A stretch of 64,000 nucleotides of DNA, from the NCBI GenBank assembly GCA_030762895.1, contig CM061066.1, positions 12,581,751-12,645,750 of the forward strand, given 5' to 3'. The position numbers were made by a program, and so were the translations under genes. The notes under the pieces were generated by a model that was not told the DNA's origin, searched no databases, and was given only the letters and a program-made list of their open reading frames with translations. Of this stretch, positions 36,024 to 47,210 are shown in pieces. Position 1 is the stretch's first letter, and every line of letters starts with the position of its first letter. The DNA is from Sophora flavescens (Eukaryota > Streptophyta > Magnoliopsida > Fabales > Fabaceae).

Positions 36024-39000
36024 TGTAACACCCCGATTTTCGCTGCTTCGTAATATCGGTAATAAATATATAAACATATATTTTTATCCGAGACTTAGAA
36101 AACAAATTTGGATAAACCAAGGTCATTTCCATGTTATACTTATTTTCATAAGGTTACATGGAAGTTTTTGGTTGAAAATTCAGACGGAAGTCGGTCTGTC
36201 GTTTTCTGTATTTTCACTGACAGTTAAAGTTTACTACTCAGAAGACCTAATTTTAATTCGTGAACGAGATGAAAAATGTTTTTATCATATTTACTACGAT
36301 ACTGGAAGTTTTGAAAATTTTGGTAAAAAAATTAAAATATTATATTTGTTGCGGGCGTATACGTCGAGATATCTCTAGGAAAAGCTTGCGCCAGATGAAC
36401 CAAGGAGTCGGTAACGGGACTGAGGTGATGGATTTTACCAACTTGACGAGCATTTATGACGAGCTTATCCGTGTCATAATGGCCATAATGACGCATTTAT
36501 GGCAAAAGGAAACTTTTACCTGGAAATGACCATTTTACCCTTGGCTTTTCATGGAAATTACAAGCCAATGCCATTGAAAACATTGACCAAAATATACCCA
36601 AAACCCACGGCTCACACTTGTCTTCTTCATTTAGGCACTTTTCTTCCATTTTCCATTTCTTCAAGTTCTTAGTTTGCCTTAAGAACTCCAAGAACATTCA
36701 TAAGTGTTCAAATTCGTCAGATTTTGCCTAGCGATTCTGACCATTTTATATTCTGAATCTCGGAAAACTTTCAACATGAAAGTTGTTCATCTTTCTCTCT
36801 TATTTCCAATAACATAAAGATCATCCAAAACGGACAAGTATGTTGAGAGATATATCCAAATTACTAAAACTGTTCTAAACCCTCATCATGTTCATCTTCC
36901 TCTCTAAGTTTCTCAAGAACACCATGAGAAAAAATCATAACTAATTCTAGAAAAATCATTTTGACATGAAACCAATTGATATGATCTTATAATCATCTCT
37001 ATTTTCATCATCTAGAATCATAAGATCATGAGAAATTTCTTTCCTTGATTTCTGGACTGGACCGAATCTAGGTCAATATGATGTTCATGGGTTTTGTTTC
37101 ATTTTCATGTCTTGATTCATGATTCATACTCTAATATCTTGATAGTTATTGTATTCAAGTATATAGAAGATAAAAAATCAAACTCTAACCTATTTGTTTC
37201 TTCAAGGCCGAAACCCTAGGTATGAGCACTTGATGGTTTTGTGATTCAAAAGTTGTTTGTAACACTTGAATCCACTCTAAGTTTTGTATGTTGATTAAAT
37301 CCAAGAGTTGATGAAATATTAAAATTTCTAGCCTATGAATCTTGAGAAAGCCGAACCCTAGTTCTTAGAACTAGATGAGTTTTAGTTCATGTTCTTGGTT
37401 CATAATCTTGGTTTAAGTGTTTATCATGCTTAAGTAACTTATGGATCATTAATCCCTAAGTTAACCAAATTTTAATTTTCCTAACCTAGAAAATTGGTTG
37501 ATGCCGAACCCTAACCTCCATGATCCAAGTGTATTGTTGTTTGATTTGATTTAATTTGGTTGCAATTCGTTTGAAGGAAACAACCGAGTTAACCGATTTA
37601 CGCTGACGGAGAGAAATAGGATCAGGATCAGGAGATTAACAGGAACTGTAATTTAATCTTCGAGAGGTAAGGGGGGTATGCTTGAGGAGTTTAAGATAAT
37701 CTCATGCTTATTTGTGGAGTCATTTATTAATTTTCTGTATGGAATATTTTATTATATTGTACTGTTTACTATTAATTGCTAGATTAATGTGATGTTTATC
37801 TGAGTAATTGAATTGATGTGATGTGTGGACTTACATGATTATAATTATTTTTTTATATTATAATTGTGATTCATGTCATGAATTGATATATGCCACGCTA
37901 TTATGTGATTGGAATTTATCTGCTGTTGAGTGTTGGACTGAGTAACCTGACATTGGTCAGCGTTACAAATTTTAATTAAGGATAAAAAAACTTAATAAGC
38001 TTGGATAATTAATCAGAGGGATTAATTTGGGAGATTTTGAGAAAAATGAAAAAAATTATTATTTTAATAATATTTTGTGGAAACTATGTAAATAAGCCAT
38101 AGTAAGGGCGAAACCGTGAAATTTTTTCACAGGCTCTAATTTTTATATAATAAATTCAATTTTATTGAAAAAATATTATTTAAAGTGATTAAGTTTCGAA
38201 AATAATATTTATAGCAGTCTGAACAATTACTTCTGACAGAGAAGTGATACAAGTTATTTAATATCATTTATTTAATATTATTTATTTAATATTATTATTT
38301 ATTTAATATTAAATTATTTAAGTATTCAAAATTTAATTATTAAATTTTATTATCATTAATTTTTTTTAGTTGAAATTTATGGAGAATTAATTTTTGAAGT
38401 GAAACAATTAGAAATAAAGATATTTATCAATGATTTTCAGATTTTATCAACGTTTTAACAGAAAAAGGATTTCTGTAAAAATACTTTATTCAGTGAAGTT
38501 ATTCCGTTAAACTTGGATAAGTTTTTGGAGCTGTTGTTTTGTATTTGATTTTCACTGAGCGAAATGTTTTACAAGCAGATAAATAAGCCTAGAAACCGAG
38601 ACGTCGGGGTTCTAGTGTTGTATTGTATGGACACATAGATCAAGGATCTGTGTCATGGGACGGAGTGACCATTGTGCCTCTGTGCATGTGTTCAGCTATT
38701 CCCTAACGGAAATGGGGGAATAGTGTCATTGCTTTGCATGAGCATCCTAACGGGAATGAGGATGTGCACCGGTGTGTTATGTGATTTTTTTCTTGGGCAT
38801 TGTTTTGTTCGTTTTTACAATGTGCCATGTGCGGAGCCTGATCAGCTTGAAACGAAACAGAAAGTTGTGGGATCTCCGGAGATTAGGTATCAAATTAGAG
38901 ATTGAACATAGAAGTGTCATGCATTTTTATAAAATGACGATGACTGCCGGGCATGAAGCCCTATGAATTAAATCATTCTACTATTCGAATTAATGTTATT

Positions 39001-39699
39001 ATATTGTGAATATTTGGTAATTTCTATTTGAGAGTCATGCATGGGGTTGTCTTATTAAAACTCATATATTGGAAACTCACCCTTACAAATATATCAGGTT
39101 TATTTTAGACTAAGGTAGTACTTGGGTACACTAATGCGGATGAAGCAAAGAATTCACTAAGTCGTCTGAGGACTTAACTACGAGATGATTGAAGAAGTAT
39201 TCGTTAGTGGTGTAACACCCTAGTTTTTACACCTAGGATTAATTATTTTATTTGGATGTTTATGTTTATTATGTTAGGTGGTTTAGTTTGAGTAATTAAA
39301 TTACTCTCTTCAAATTATTTTATTAGGTGCGTTAGCACTGACTTATTTCAGTGAATGCACGTTTACTAGACAATAATTTACGTTATTGTCACTATTATAC
39401 CAGTACAGAAAAATATTTTAAATAATGTAAATAAGAGAAAAGCATTTTCATATTCTTATCCTATTTAATTTTAGAGTTAAAAATATTTTGGTTTGACAAT
39501 TATCGGAGATTAAATTTTGGACTGGGTATTTTCTTAGTGGACCAGTTCAACTATTAATCTTTACTCTAACTTGAATTTCGAAAACATATCCTTATCAATA
39601 TTTATTTTTAGATTCTAAAAAGTAAAAACATGTTTATTTTAGGCCTAATATTTATCACTCATTTTGTACCTATTACTAAATAATTAGTATAAAAACTTA

Positions 39700-40019
39700 A
39701 AGTTTCTCTCTTTTCTCTCACTCACTCGACGCAAATCTCTCTCTCTTTTTCACGTTTCTTCTCTGCTTCTTCTCCCTCTTTCTTTCTTTATTTCTTTCTT
39801 TCTTCTTCCTTCTCACGCCATCTTCCTCTTCCAAACTTCACCCTCCTCCTTCCTTCTCTCTAGCCGCCACGAGCCGCCCCTGCACAACCCAGCCGGCCGT
39901 CGCTCAGTTGTCGCACAAGGAGGAGACAACGCGTCTCGCGTCCCTGTACACATCGCCGGAACAGCGAAACGGCGCCGCCACCGTTCTGCTTCGAAAATGC
40001 CGCGAGCTTCGCCGCGGTA
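39700..40019 (+). promoter_or_regulatory. CT-rich leader and GC-rich exon-like segment of C
   Basis: After the TATA box comes ~150 bp of CT-rich sequence, then ~170 bp that is strikingly GC- and CpG-rich (AGCCGCCACGAGCCGCC, GGCGCCGCCACCG) and ends GCCGCG|GTAAGC at 40018, a donor-like site. The look is that of a plant gene 5' UTR and first exon rather than the surrounding AT-rich LTR. An ATG at about 39997 precedes the donor (ATGCCGCGAGC). It could be a captured host exon or an evolved leader; I cannot assign it. Confidence 0.5.
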
Positions 40020-40951
40020 AGCTCCCTTAACCGCCGTTCATGGTGGTTCTACCACCCTTAAGTGTTGAATCTCCTTCTTTTATGTTTTCTCTCATCTCTT
40101 TTGTCCATGGTTGTTGTAGAACCTCGATCTGCCACCGTCCTCAGCCGCTGCCGTCTCGCCGGTCAGCAAGGCAGCCACCATGTTCTTTTGCTTTTCATCT
40201 TGGGTGAGTTTTCACCATAACCTCTTCTAGTTGAAAAACCCCAAATCTGATTTTTGAAACCCTAACCCTAACCCTTTAATTTCAGATTTTAATCTTGAAA
40301 TTTAAGGTTGTTTTAGGAGATTGGGACTGTGAGTTTGTGTTTCCCTAAACCAATTTCATTATTCTGAGTTTCCCCTAAATTTTAATAATGAGCCCTAAAC
40401 CCCCAATTTGATTTTATTTGAATTTGGGTATGTTTTTATGAAATTAATTATGATTTAGTGTAATTAGGACTCTTAATGGATGATTTCCAAAGTTCTTTTT
40501 CATGATCTTTTGATCAAAACAAAGTTTCCTAAAAGGGTATTAGGAAGCGTGAGCTTCAAACATGATTTTCTTTAAAAATAACCTTGTTTGGTAATTAGAT
40601 TAAGTGTTTAGATAAAGTTAGAATGTGTGTTTGATTATGTGAAATTGATTTCTTGATTTCTGGTTGTTGCGCGTTGTTGGATTTACTCTCTGAGACGTTT
40701 GGACACGGCTATGCTTGTTTGATGGAGTAGATATGAGCTAACGTGAGCATTAGGACGAGAATCCTTTACTTGTCTTCAAAGGTAAGGGGAGTTACCTAGG
40801 GATATTCAATAACTATATGCATGTGTGTATGTGTGTAATTGAGTGTTGTGAATATTATTGTGATGTTTAGCCAATACTTGAATAACTTGTTTATTTTGAA
40901 CCATTGTGGTTATTACTTGGAGTTGAATATTTGTTGCTTTAAAGTGTTATG

Positions 40952-40953
<2 letters not shown>

Positions 40954-41042
<89 letters not shown>
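40954..41042 (+). repeat. Compound microsatellite (AT)n(GT)n in C
   Basis: About 27 AT dinucleotides followed by about 18 TG dinucleotides. The homologous position in D (about 51316) has only ATATATATG, so the expansion is recent and local. Confidence 0.97.
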
Positions 41043-41043
<1 letters not shown>

Positions 41044-42140
41044 TTAACTGTGATATATATGAATTATATATATACATGTTTAATTGTGATGTTATTGTTG
41101 TTGATTGAAGTTTGAGAAGCCAGACTTGAGTCTGTGCCAAATAATGATAAGGATTAAAAGCCTTAATAAGCCTTGAATAGAATTTTGAAAGTTTTGGGTT
41201 CACTTATAAAAGTTCATTGTATAAAGTGCTTACTTCAGAAGAATAAGATTCTTTTGTTTTAGAAAAATTTTAAAGTGATTTTGAGTTGAAGGAAACTATA
41301 TTTTTATGATAAAAAGTTTTGTACGAGAGAAAACCTTTTCGAATGGTGTGCTTTATGAAGGAAAAATCCTTTGAAAATATTTATTATGAAGGAAAGACCT
41401 TTTGAAAATATTTAACTTTATTCCATCAATGAATTTCAAATACAAATGAATTTCCTAGATGTTTTAGAAAATATTTTTGCAAAGGAAAAGGATTTTCTCC
41501 CAAATAATTTTGGAAACGTTCCGTTTACTTGGATAAGTGACCGAGGTTTTGTTTTGGTTTTGATTTTCACTGAGCGAAATGTTTTACAAGCCGATAAATT
41601 AGCCTAGAAACCGAGACGTCAGGGTTCTAGTGTTGTATGGACACGTGGATCAAGGATCTGTGTCATGGGACGGAGTGTCCTGCAAAGTGGTTGTTTTTGG
41701 AATGTGTGTCCTAAGTTGATGTGGACAGTGTGAGTTCCATATCCGCGAGCCTAAAACTGGTGCATCGGTTTAAGGGCATTGTGATTGAGCATTCGGACTG
41801 TGTGTCCTGTGTTGTGATTAAAAGATTTGGACTGTGGGTCCTGTATTTGTTTTAAGTGAAAAGTCTTAATTAAAGAAATTAAGCATGGTCGTTAAGCTTT
41901 GTGCTTCGATAGGGAAAGATTATTACGACAAAGAAAACAAAACGAGAATAAAAGTTTTTCTCATGCATTCAATGGCAATTGTGTCATGTGATTATGGGCA
42001 TTGAATCCAGAGTGGATCAATGTATATGGCAGACGTGTCAGGAGATGATGATCATTGTGTTCTGTGGAGACCAATGAGTTACCCTGTATATGACTACAAC
42101 AATGGTTGGGTAATTGTCATAAGGGGCCGTATGACTGAGC

Positions 42141-42465
42141 TGCAATAGCTGTTTGAGTGGCTATCATACGAGGTCGGATAATATTGGTGCATAGCTACAA
42201 TAGTTGTTTGAGTGGTTATAGCACAAGTGACCCTGTACATAATTGCAATAGCTGTTTGAGTGGTTATGTATCTCTGTACAACTGCAATAGCTGTTTGAGT
42301 GGTTGTCACAGAAGGGTCGTGTGAACAATTGCAATAGCTGTTTGAGCATTGGTCACATGTGATTGAGGTGGATTATCCGACAATGTATCTGTGTACAACT
42401 GCAATAGCTGTTTGAGTGGTTCTCACAGAGGTGTCATGTGAACAGTTGCAATAGCTGTTTGAGCA
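42141..42465 (+). repeat. Minisatellite in C, seven units
   Basis: Seven copies of GCAATAGCTGTTTGAG (one with changes) start at about 42141, 42197, 42243, 42283, 42330, 42400 and 42447, with variable 40-70 bp spacing. They occupy the place of the 52-bp repeats in family A, within the intron-like segment. Confidence 0.9.
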
Positions 42466-44027
42466 CTGGTCACATGAGATTGAGATTTCTTGGGCATTGT
42501 TTTGTTCGTTTTTACAATGCACCATGTGCGAGCCTGATCAGCTTGAAACGAAACAGAAAGTTGTGGGATCTTCGGAGATTAGGTATCAAAATAGAGTTGA
42601 ATATTGAAGTGCCATGCATTCTCTTTATAAAACCGATTGTTCGGGTTTGAGACCCTTTGTTATAACACTGTTATGTTATGTATATGCATGATTTAAAATG
42701 CTTATATGATTATGTGATGTATGTATCATGTGTATGGTTGTTGTGTGATATATCCATTTGTCGGTATCTCACCCTTACAAACATTTCAGGATTCTTCTAA
42801 GTTCGATATTGTACCCTGGGTACTCTAACACAGATGGTGCAGAGGAATCTTTCTAAGTCATTCAGAGACTTAGATATAGTTGCTTGATGAGGTGTTACTT
42901 GCGGAATAACTTTTAGAACGACCAGCTTAGGGTTGAGACTTAGATTATTTTGATAGTATGTACGAGTTTGGCTCAGAGAGCCTTTATTTTAAAAAGGGAA
43001 TGTCTATAGCTCGGAGAGCATATCTTTTGAATAAAAAATCTAAGCTATTTCTTTTGGTTTTGTAAAGCTTATGGCTATATCTATTATTTTTATGTATTGA
43101 TACCTGGTTGAATTTGATGTAACTGGAATTCTGGAGTGAAAATGTAAATATTTTAACAGGTGTTATTTTACTCTGGGATGTCCGAATTACAGAGGAGACT
43201 CTGTCGAAATTTTTGTAAAAATACTATCTTGTATTTAAGTATATCCTTTAAAATAAACAGGCTTGTCAAACTATGATAGTAAGTTTGTGTGTCGGTCAAT
43301 TAAGGCTTAGGTATGGAGTCGTGACAAAAATTTTTCACCCAATTTCAGACACTTATGTACTTATATAAGTTATTTTCCGAAAGCACCAGCAAATTTTCTT
43401 TTAATTTTTATTTTCGCACGTGTTACGTAGTAATGCTCAAGGGAGGGTGTTACAAGTGGGAATATCACGAGGGTGATGATTCAGTACCTACATCAAGTAC
43501 GTACCAGACTTTGACCATGGAGACATCTTTACCGCCTCTCTGATTTCTTACCGGTTTTTCTTGTAGAGTAGGAACTTATATGTTCTGATACTTCCATAGT
43601 TCTGGTCTTCCCAACAGTGATTATTAGTATTGACCAGCTATAGGACTTTTGGTGTCTTATAGAGTAGTGATACTTGGTTAGTATGGATGTTTGACTATAG
43701 AGAGTCATCCTTTTGAGTTGTAATTCCAGATTACCACTACGGTACAATTACGTCTTTATTTTCTTATGTTATGATTTCGGGAGATAACCTGTTATGTGAA
43801 GGTCTAAGTGTAAAATTCTTATGATACCTATTTATACTATGTTAATGGTAATTGGGTTGTATATGGAGTAAAAGAAAACGAAAAATTTTTATCACCGATT
43901 TTGAAAGGGATAAGTAACTAGAAAATTATATTTTTCCGAAAGCAACCAGCAACACTATTTTATTGAGTGTATTTTCCGCGATAAGTTACGTAAATGTGAT
44001 ACCCTGAAAATGGGGTGTCACACCACG

Positions 44028-44432
44028 CAAATCTAATCTAAAATAAGTGGTTTTTTAAATTTATACACTTTATATGTAAGTTTTTCAAATCCTAGTTAAT
44101 TCTTATTTTATAAACTTTCCAAAGAAGATATAAATTTTTAATCAAAATAATTCCAAAATTATATTATAATGATAAGAATCTATTGATTTAAGTAATTTTC
44201 TTTATTTTCTTTTCATAGAATATGTAAATGAGTTGGCTAATAAAGAAATTTTTTGAACATATATAATCAAAAATTAAATATTAAACACATCAAAAATATA
44301 AAATGAGATCCGCTCAAATCTAACCAAAGTTAAGTGATTTCTTAATATACATAATTAAATTTAACCAATTCCTATTTTATAAACTTTCCAAAGAATATTT
44401 AATTCTAAATGAAAATAATTCCTAAAATTTGA
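44028..44432 (+). repeat. AT-rich repeat, inner part of left arm
   Basis: It carries the same boxes as 27478-28102: TTTATAAACTTTCCAAAGAA at ~44108 and ~44372, and ATGTAAATGAGTTGGCTAATAAAG at ~44221. The segment 44040-44180 is matched closely by the reverse complement of 54200-54330 (CAAATCCTAGTTAATTC on both). Non-coding. Confidence 0.75.
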
Positions 44433-44448
44433 TGTTGGAAAACACTTT

Positions 44449-44580
44449 TTTTTGTCTTTGACCAGGAGTATACCCCACTGGAAGCAGGGACTAATCTCCT
44501 GCGGGTAAGAGCTGGGATTCGAACCCCACCCATGATTAAGGGGCACAAGTCCACCATCACTTATGCCAACCTCCGTTGGT
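44449..44580 (-). mobile_element. tRNA-derived SINE (~132 bp)
   Basis: On the minus strand it has an A-box-like TGGCATAAGTGATGG, a B-box GGTTCGAATCC and an A-rich tail (plus-strand T run at 44446-44453). It is flanked by a 16-bp target duplication TGTTGGAAAACACTTT at 44433-44448 and 44581-44596. The homologous position in the right arm (about 53885-53905) has one copy of a similar sequence and no SINE. It is non-coding and presumably transcribed by RNA polymerase III when active. Confidence 0.88.
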
Positions 44581-44596
44581 TGTTGGAAAACACTTT

Positions 44597-45141
44597 AGTA
44601 GGTGGATTCTATGAAAAGTATATTATAACTAGTTTTTTTTTTTGTTACATATTAAAACTAGTTATTTACCACGAAAGTTAAGAAAAGTTTTTCCTTATGA
44701 TTTTATTTATGAAGTTAAATAATATGAAATATATTAATGTTCTTAATTTTGTTTTAAAAATATTTTTAAAATATAATTTTCATTAATTTTAATTATTATC
44801 ATTATTATTTATTTATTTTGAATTGGAGCTATGAAGTTTTTTTTTCGGTTGTGATGATGAAACGATTATGAGTTTGTTTGCTTTGCTAAAAAAAAAACAG
44901 AGATAGCATGACACAAAAGAAGTTGTACTTTGTTTTCTTTTTAAAGTAGAGGACACAAAAAGACTCAAAAAATAACACAATTTTCAAATTTTGTAATCTC
45001 ACTAAACCAAAAACTCTTTCAACCTTCCTTTAATTTGTTAATAATAATGTCTTCATTTTATTAATTTGTGACACATGATATTAATATTAACTTTCCCCTA
45101 CGTTATTTTTTCTTTCTTTTATGAATTTAATTGATATGTAT
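44597..45141. repeat. Left arm, AT-rich, no gene
   Basis: 44597-44625 continues the homology with the right arm (TTCTATGAAAAGTA). 44626-45050 is AT-rich with no frame or motif I can assign. From about 45057 the match to the reverse complement of 53123-53170 and then 49082 downward resumes (CATGATATT, then TTTGAATTTAATTGATATG-like). Confidence 0.55.
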
Positions 45142-45291
45142 ATCGTTAGTGTAAAAGATTTTGTACATTATTAACCAATCATAAATTGACACATCATTAA
45201 AAATATTTCACTTTTAACCTAACTACATCAAATTTCACGCATATCATGATTTTAGATTGGTTGTCAGTACAAATTTTTTTACACTAACGAT
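45142..45291. mobile_element. MITE-like element in left arm
   Basis: 150 bp with inverted ends ATCGTTAGTGTAAA / TTTACACTAACGAT and internal inverted ACCAATCA / TTGGTTGTCAG boxes. A copy sits at the same place in the right arm (48855-49033), so it predates the inverted duplication. There is no transposase. Confidence 0.75.
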
Positions 45292-45896
45292 ATATAAAAA
45301 ATGGTACACTCTTATTTTATAAGATTCTCCAAACAAGCTAATTTAATCTTTGGTTCATCCCCCTTTTCCTCAACCTAAACACATCTTAAGTTGGTCCGCA
45401 TCTATATAAAGCTTAAGATTGCGGGGATTTCTCAAGCAAATTATCAAATCTCCACTTAAAAAAAATTGTAGCTTTAAAAAAAGTGTAGCTTTGAATTGTA
45501 GATTTTTTTTTTCTGCATGTAAATATGCATATATTATCATATAGCTTGGGATCAATTTTTCAAATTTGATTTTATCTGAACACAAAATATTTAACGTATA
45601 AATATAATCTATTTTCGGCTTGTACTGTAAAAAATAAAAAATCTATTTTCATATGTTTTTGTTGATTGATATACAGTTAGATATATTCAATAAATTTATA
45701 TTTTCTTAGGTCTGTTTTTCTAAGTAAAGGAATAAGCTTCTTCTTTTGAAAAAAATGTTTGTTTAGATCTGATACCAACTTTGTCACCTAAGCTAACATC
45801 AAATGATTTAGATTTAAATTAAATTTAAACGTTAACCCCAAAGAGTTAATTTGCTGAATGAGTATGTGACCATTAGATATACATATAGACAAATGA
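45292..45896 (+). repeat. Left arm: promoter-like sequence with unoccupied RPL23 site
   Basis: It is homologous in reverse orientation to about 47885-48840. It includes a TATA-like CTATATAAAGC at about 45402-45412 and CGGGGATTTCTCAAGC. Near 45850-45867 it reads GTTAATTTGCTGAATGAG then TATGTGACC, the continuous sequence that in the right arm is split by the RPL23 retrocopy. No supported gene. Confidence 0.7.
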
Positions 45897-46150
45897 TCAA
45901 ATTCTATGGTCTTGCTCATTCTGGTATTACTTGGTGGGATAATATCCCAAGTTTTATTAGAGATGATTTTTTTAGAAATAGATTGGGATTACCAAGCTAT
46001 AGATTCAAACTCTGTCCAAAAAAAACTATAGATTCAAATAACTTTGTATTGTTCTTTGTCATGAGTTTAGGCTCTATGTCCCCTCATGGGCTGTTTTTAT
46101 TTTTTTCTTTTTTAAATATATTTTGATGAATGGTTGTATGATTTTTGTAC
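45897..46150 (+). pseudogene. 5'-truncated LINE 3' end
   Basis: The frame reads SGITWWDNIPSFIRDDFF and then LGLPSYRF, matching the last residues of the 54.6 kb LINE ORF2 (LVWWDLAPIF, DFFRDRNGLPNYRF), followed by a recognisably similar 3' UTR (CTTTGT, then CCCCTCATGGGCTG against CCCCCCATGCTTTG). It is a different copy, diverged; no poly(A) tail is obvious. The apparent 91-codon frame beginning upstream is not a gene. Confidence 0.8.
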
Positions 46151-46389
46151 ACTTCTTTGCTTTCAAGTATAGTATAGGCAAACCTTCAAAGCATTATATA
46201 TGCTGTTAGAACAACTGGAGGCTTGATATTAGCATTTTGATTTGTTGTAGAGGACCAGTGCAGGGTGCCACGATTTTCTATATTGTAGTTCAGTAAGAAC
46301 CATGTTCTTCATATTATATTTCACCCAACACATTAGCCGTTGAGCACGAGAGATATGTAATTATGGTGTATGATTAAATAACTCGGCAA

Positions 46390-46605
46390 CTATCTGCAGA
46401 ATTTCGTGATGATAAGGATGTACTTTTGTTGCAGCAAATAGAACTCCCCTCCCCTGAGCTAATTTGATGTCATGGTGGGAGCTTAGAACACACTGGACAA
46501 AGAGGTTTGGCACACAACTGTGGTTGATAAACCTAGCAACATTGCCATAAGAGTCGGAATCTATGTAGAACTCCGACTCACCTTCTACTGTCTTAACATC
46601 CTCTT
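46390..46605 (-). pseudogene. SET-domain fragment of a SUVH-type histone H3K9 methyltransferase
   Basis: The minus-strand frame reads EGESEFYIDSDSYGNVARF, INHSCVPNLFVQCVLSSHHD and IKLA, then GVLFAA. GNxxRFINHSCxPN is the cofactor-binding NHSC motif of SET domains, and the continuation NLFVQCVLSSH is characteristic of SUVH proteins such as SUVH4/KRYPTONITE. What should follow (LTYDYGY and the post-SET cysteines) is absent: the frame runs on as unrelated sequence to a stop near 46370. An in-frame stop lies upstream near 46610. Only ~65 codons of a protein usually >600 residues are present. It is a captured or retroposed fragment, not a working enzyme. Confidence 0.8.
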
Positions 46606-46639
46606 TTTAGTCAGAAGGGTTTGTGGCCAATGGTACACT

Positions 46640-47156
46640 ACAAAACCGTCTCTGAGTGTTCACTACCGCATCCACGGAAACTGAAAATCAAATAAAGAAG
46701 ACAGTAAATTTTTTGAAGTTATATAGGAAAGAAAATTTGTAAAAAGGTATATATGTTTGTCGAGTATGAAATGCATAAAATAATACAAATTTTGGCTACA
46801 TTTCAAGGTTTTTATCTTTATAAAAAACAACTTGTATCTACTCTCTTTTTAAGGAAGATGTAGATATTGTATTTGATGAGAGAAATTACACATTAAATTG
46901 AGTCGCTTGAATTAAATCAAAGGGACAAACATGAGATATTTGCAGACTTCATATAATAAAAATAAAAATAATATAATTAAAAAAATTTATTGAAACTCTT
47001 TCAACCAAACAAGTCATTGAGACTTTAGAGTGGATTAGTATTGATAAATTAATGACTTGGGAAGTCCGTAAGAAGTAGATTCAAGATATCAAAAAATCAA
47101 AAGCAGTTTAGTAGCTAATGAAAGTATAGGCTCATTTTATGTTAGATGTTGTAATA
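46640..47156. other. Centre of the inverted repeat, no gene seen
   Basis: AT-rich sequence with no frame, known repeat or RNA motif that I can support. The region 46620-46690 may be the upstream continuation of the SET fragment (a CAG|TTTCCG acceptor-like site on the minus strand at ~46668), but the translation is not convincing. Confidence 0.4.
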
Positions 47157-47210
47157 ATTTAATCATTTGACTAAGTGTAAATCTAAAGGTCACATATATA
47201 CTCATTCAGA

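Larger units (their letters stand above)
40781..42789 (+). other. Intron-like segment inside solo LTR C
   Basis: Donor-like TTCAAAG|GTAAGGGG at 40781 and acceptor-like CTTACAAACATTTCAG ending 42789. It gives the clearest consensus on both sides among the LTRs here. A second possible upstream donor is at 40018. Confidence 0.5.
39211..43454 (+). mobile_element. Solo LTR C, inserted in 3' LTR of B
   Basis: TGTAACACCCTAGTTTTTAC to GGGAGGGTGTTACA, 4244 bp, with target duplication AGTGG at 39206-39210 and 43455-43459. Joining the flanks restores the B 5' LTR sequence. No internal coding region. It is a separate family: its first ~1.5 kb is unlike A/B, but from ~41520 to 42060 it shares the CCGAGACGTCAGGGTTCTAG module with A and B. 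TATA at 39688-39694. Confidence 0.95.
36024..44022 (+). mobile_element. 3' LTR of family B element, interrupted by solo LTR C
   Basis: The pieces are 36024-39210 and 43460-44022. Net length is about 3750 bp because of deletions relative to the 5' LTR: ~160 bp near 36930, ~570 bp near 38668 (between ACGGAGTG and ACCATTGTGCC) and ~55 bp near 43604. Donor-like GTAAGGGG at 37667, acceptor-like box ending 39097. Ends GGGGTGTCACA before target duplication CCACG. Confidence 0.93.

Noticed and set aside
42141..42465. CRISPR-like array
   Set aside because: Spacers are themselves similar, units degenerate, and the setting is a plant LTR; it is a minisatellite.
44449..44580. A tRNA gene suggested by the GGTTCGAATCC box
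   Set aside because: There is no cloverleaf with acceptor and anticodon stems; the A tail and 16-bp target duplication identify a SINE.
45851..46126. A possible 91-codon plant gene
   Set aside because: It has no ATG start and its middle matches the C-terminus of LINE ORF2; it is a truncated LINE end fused to arm sequence.
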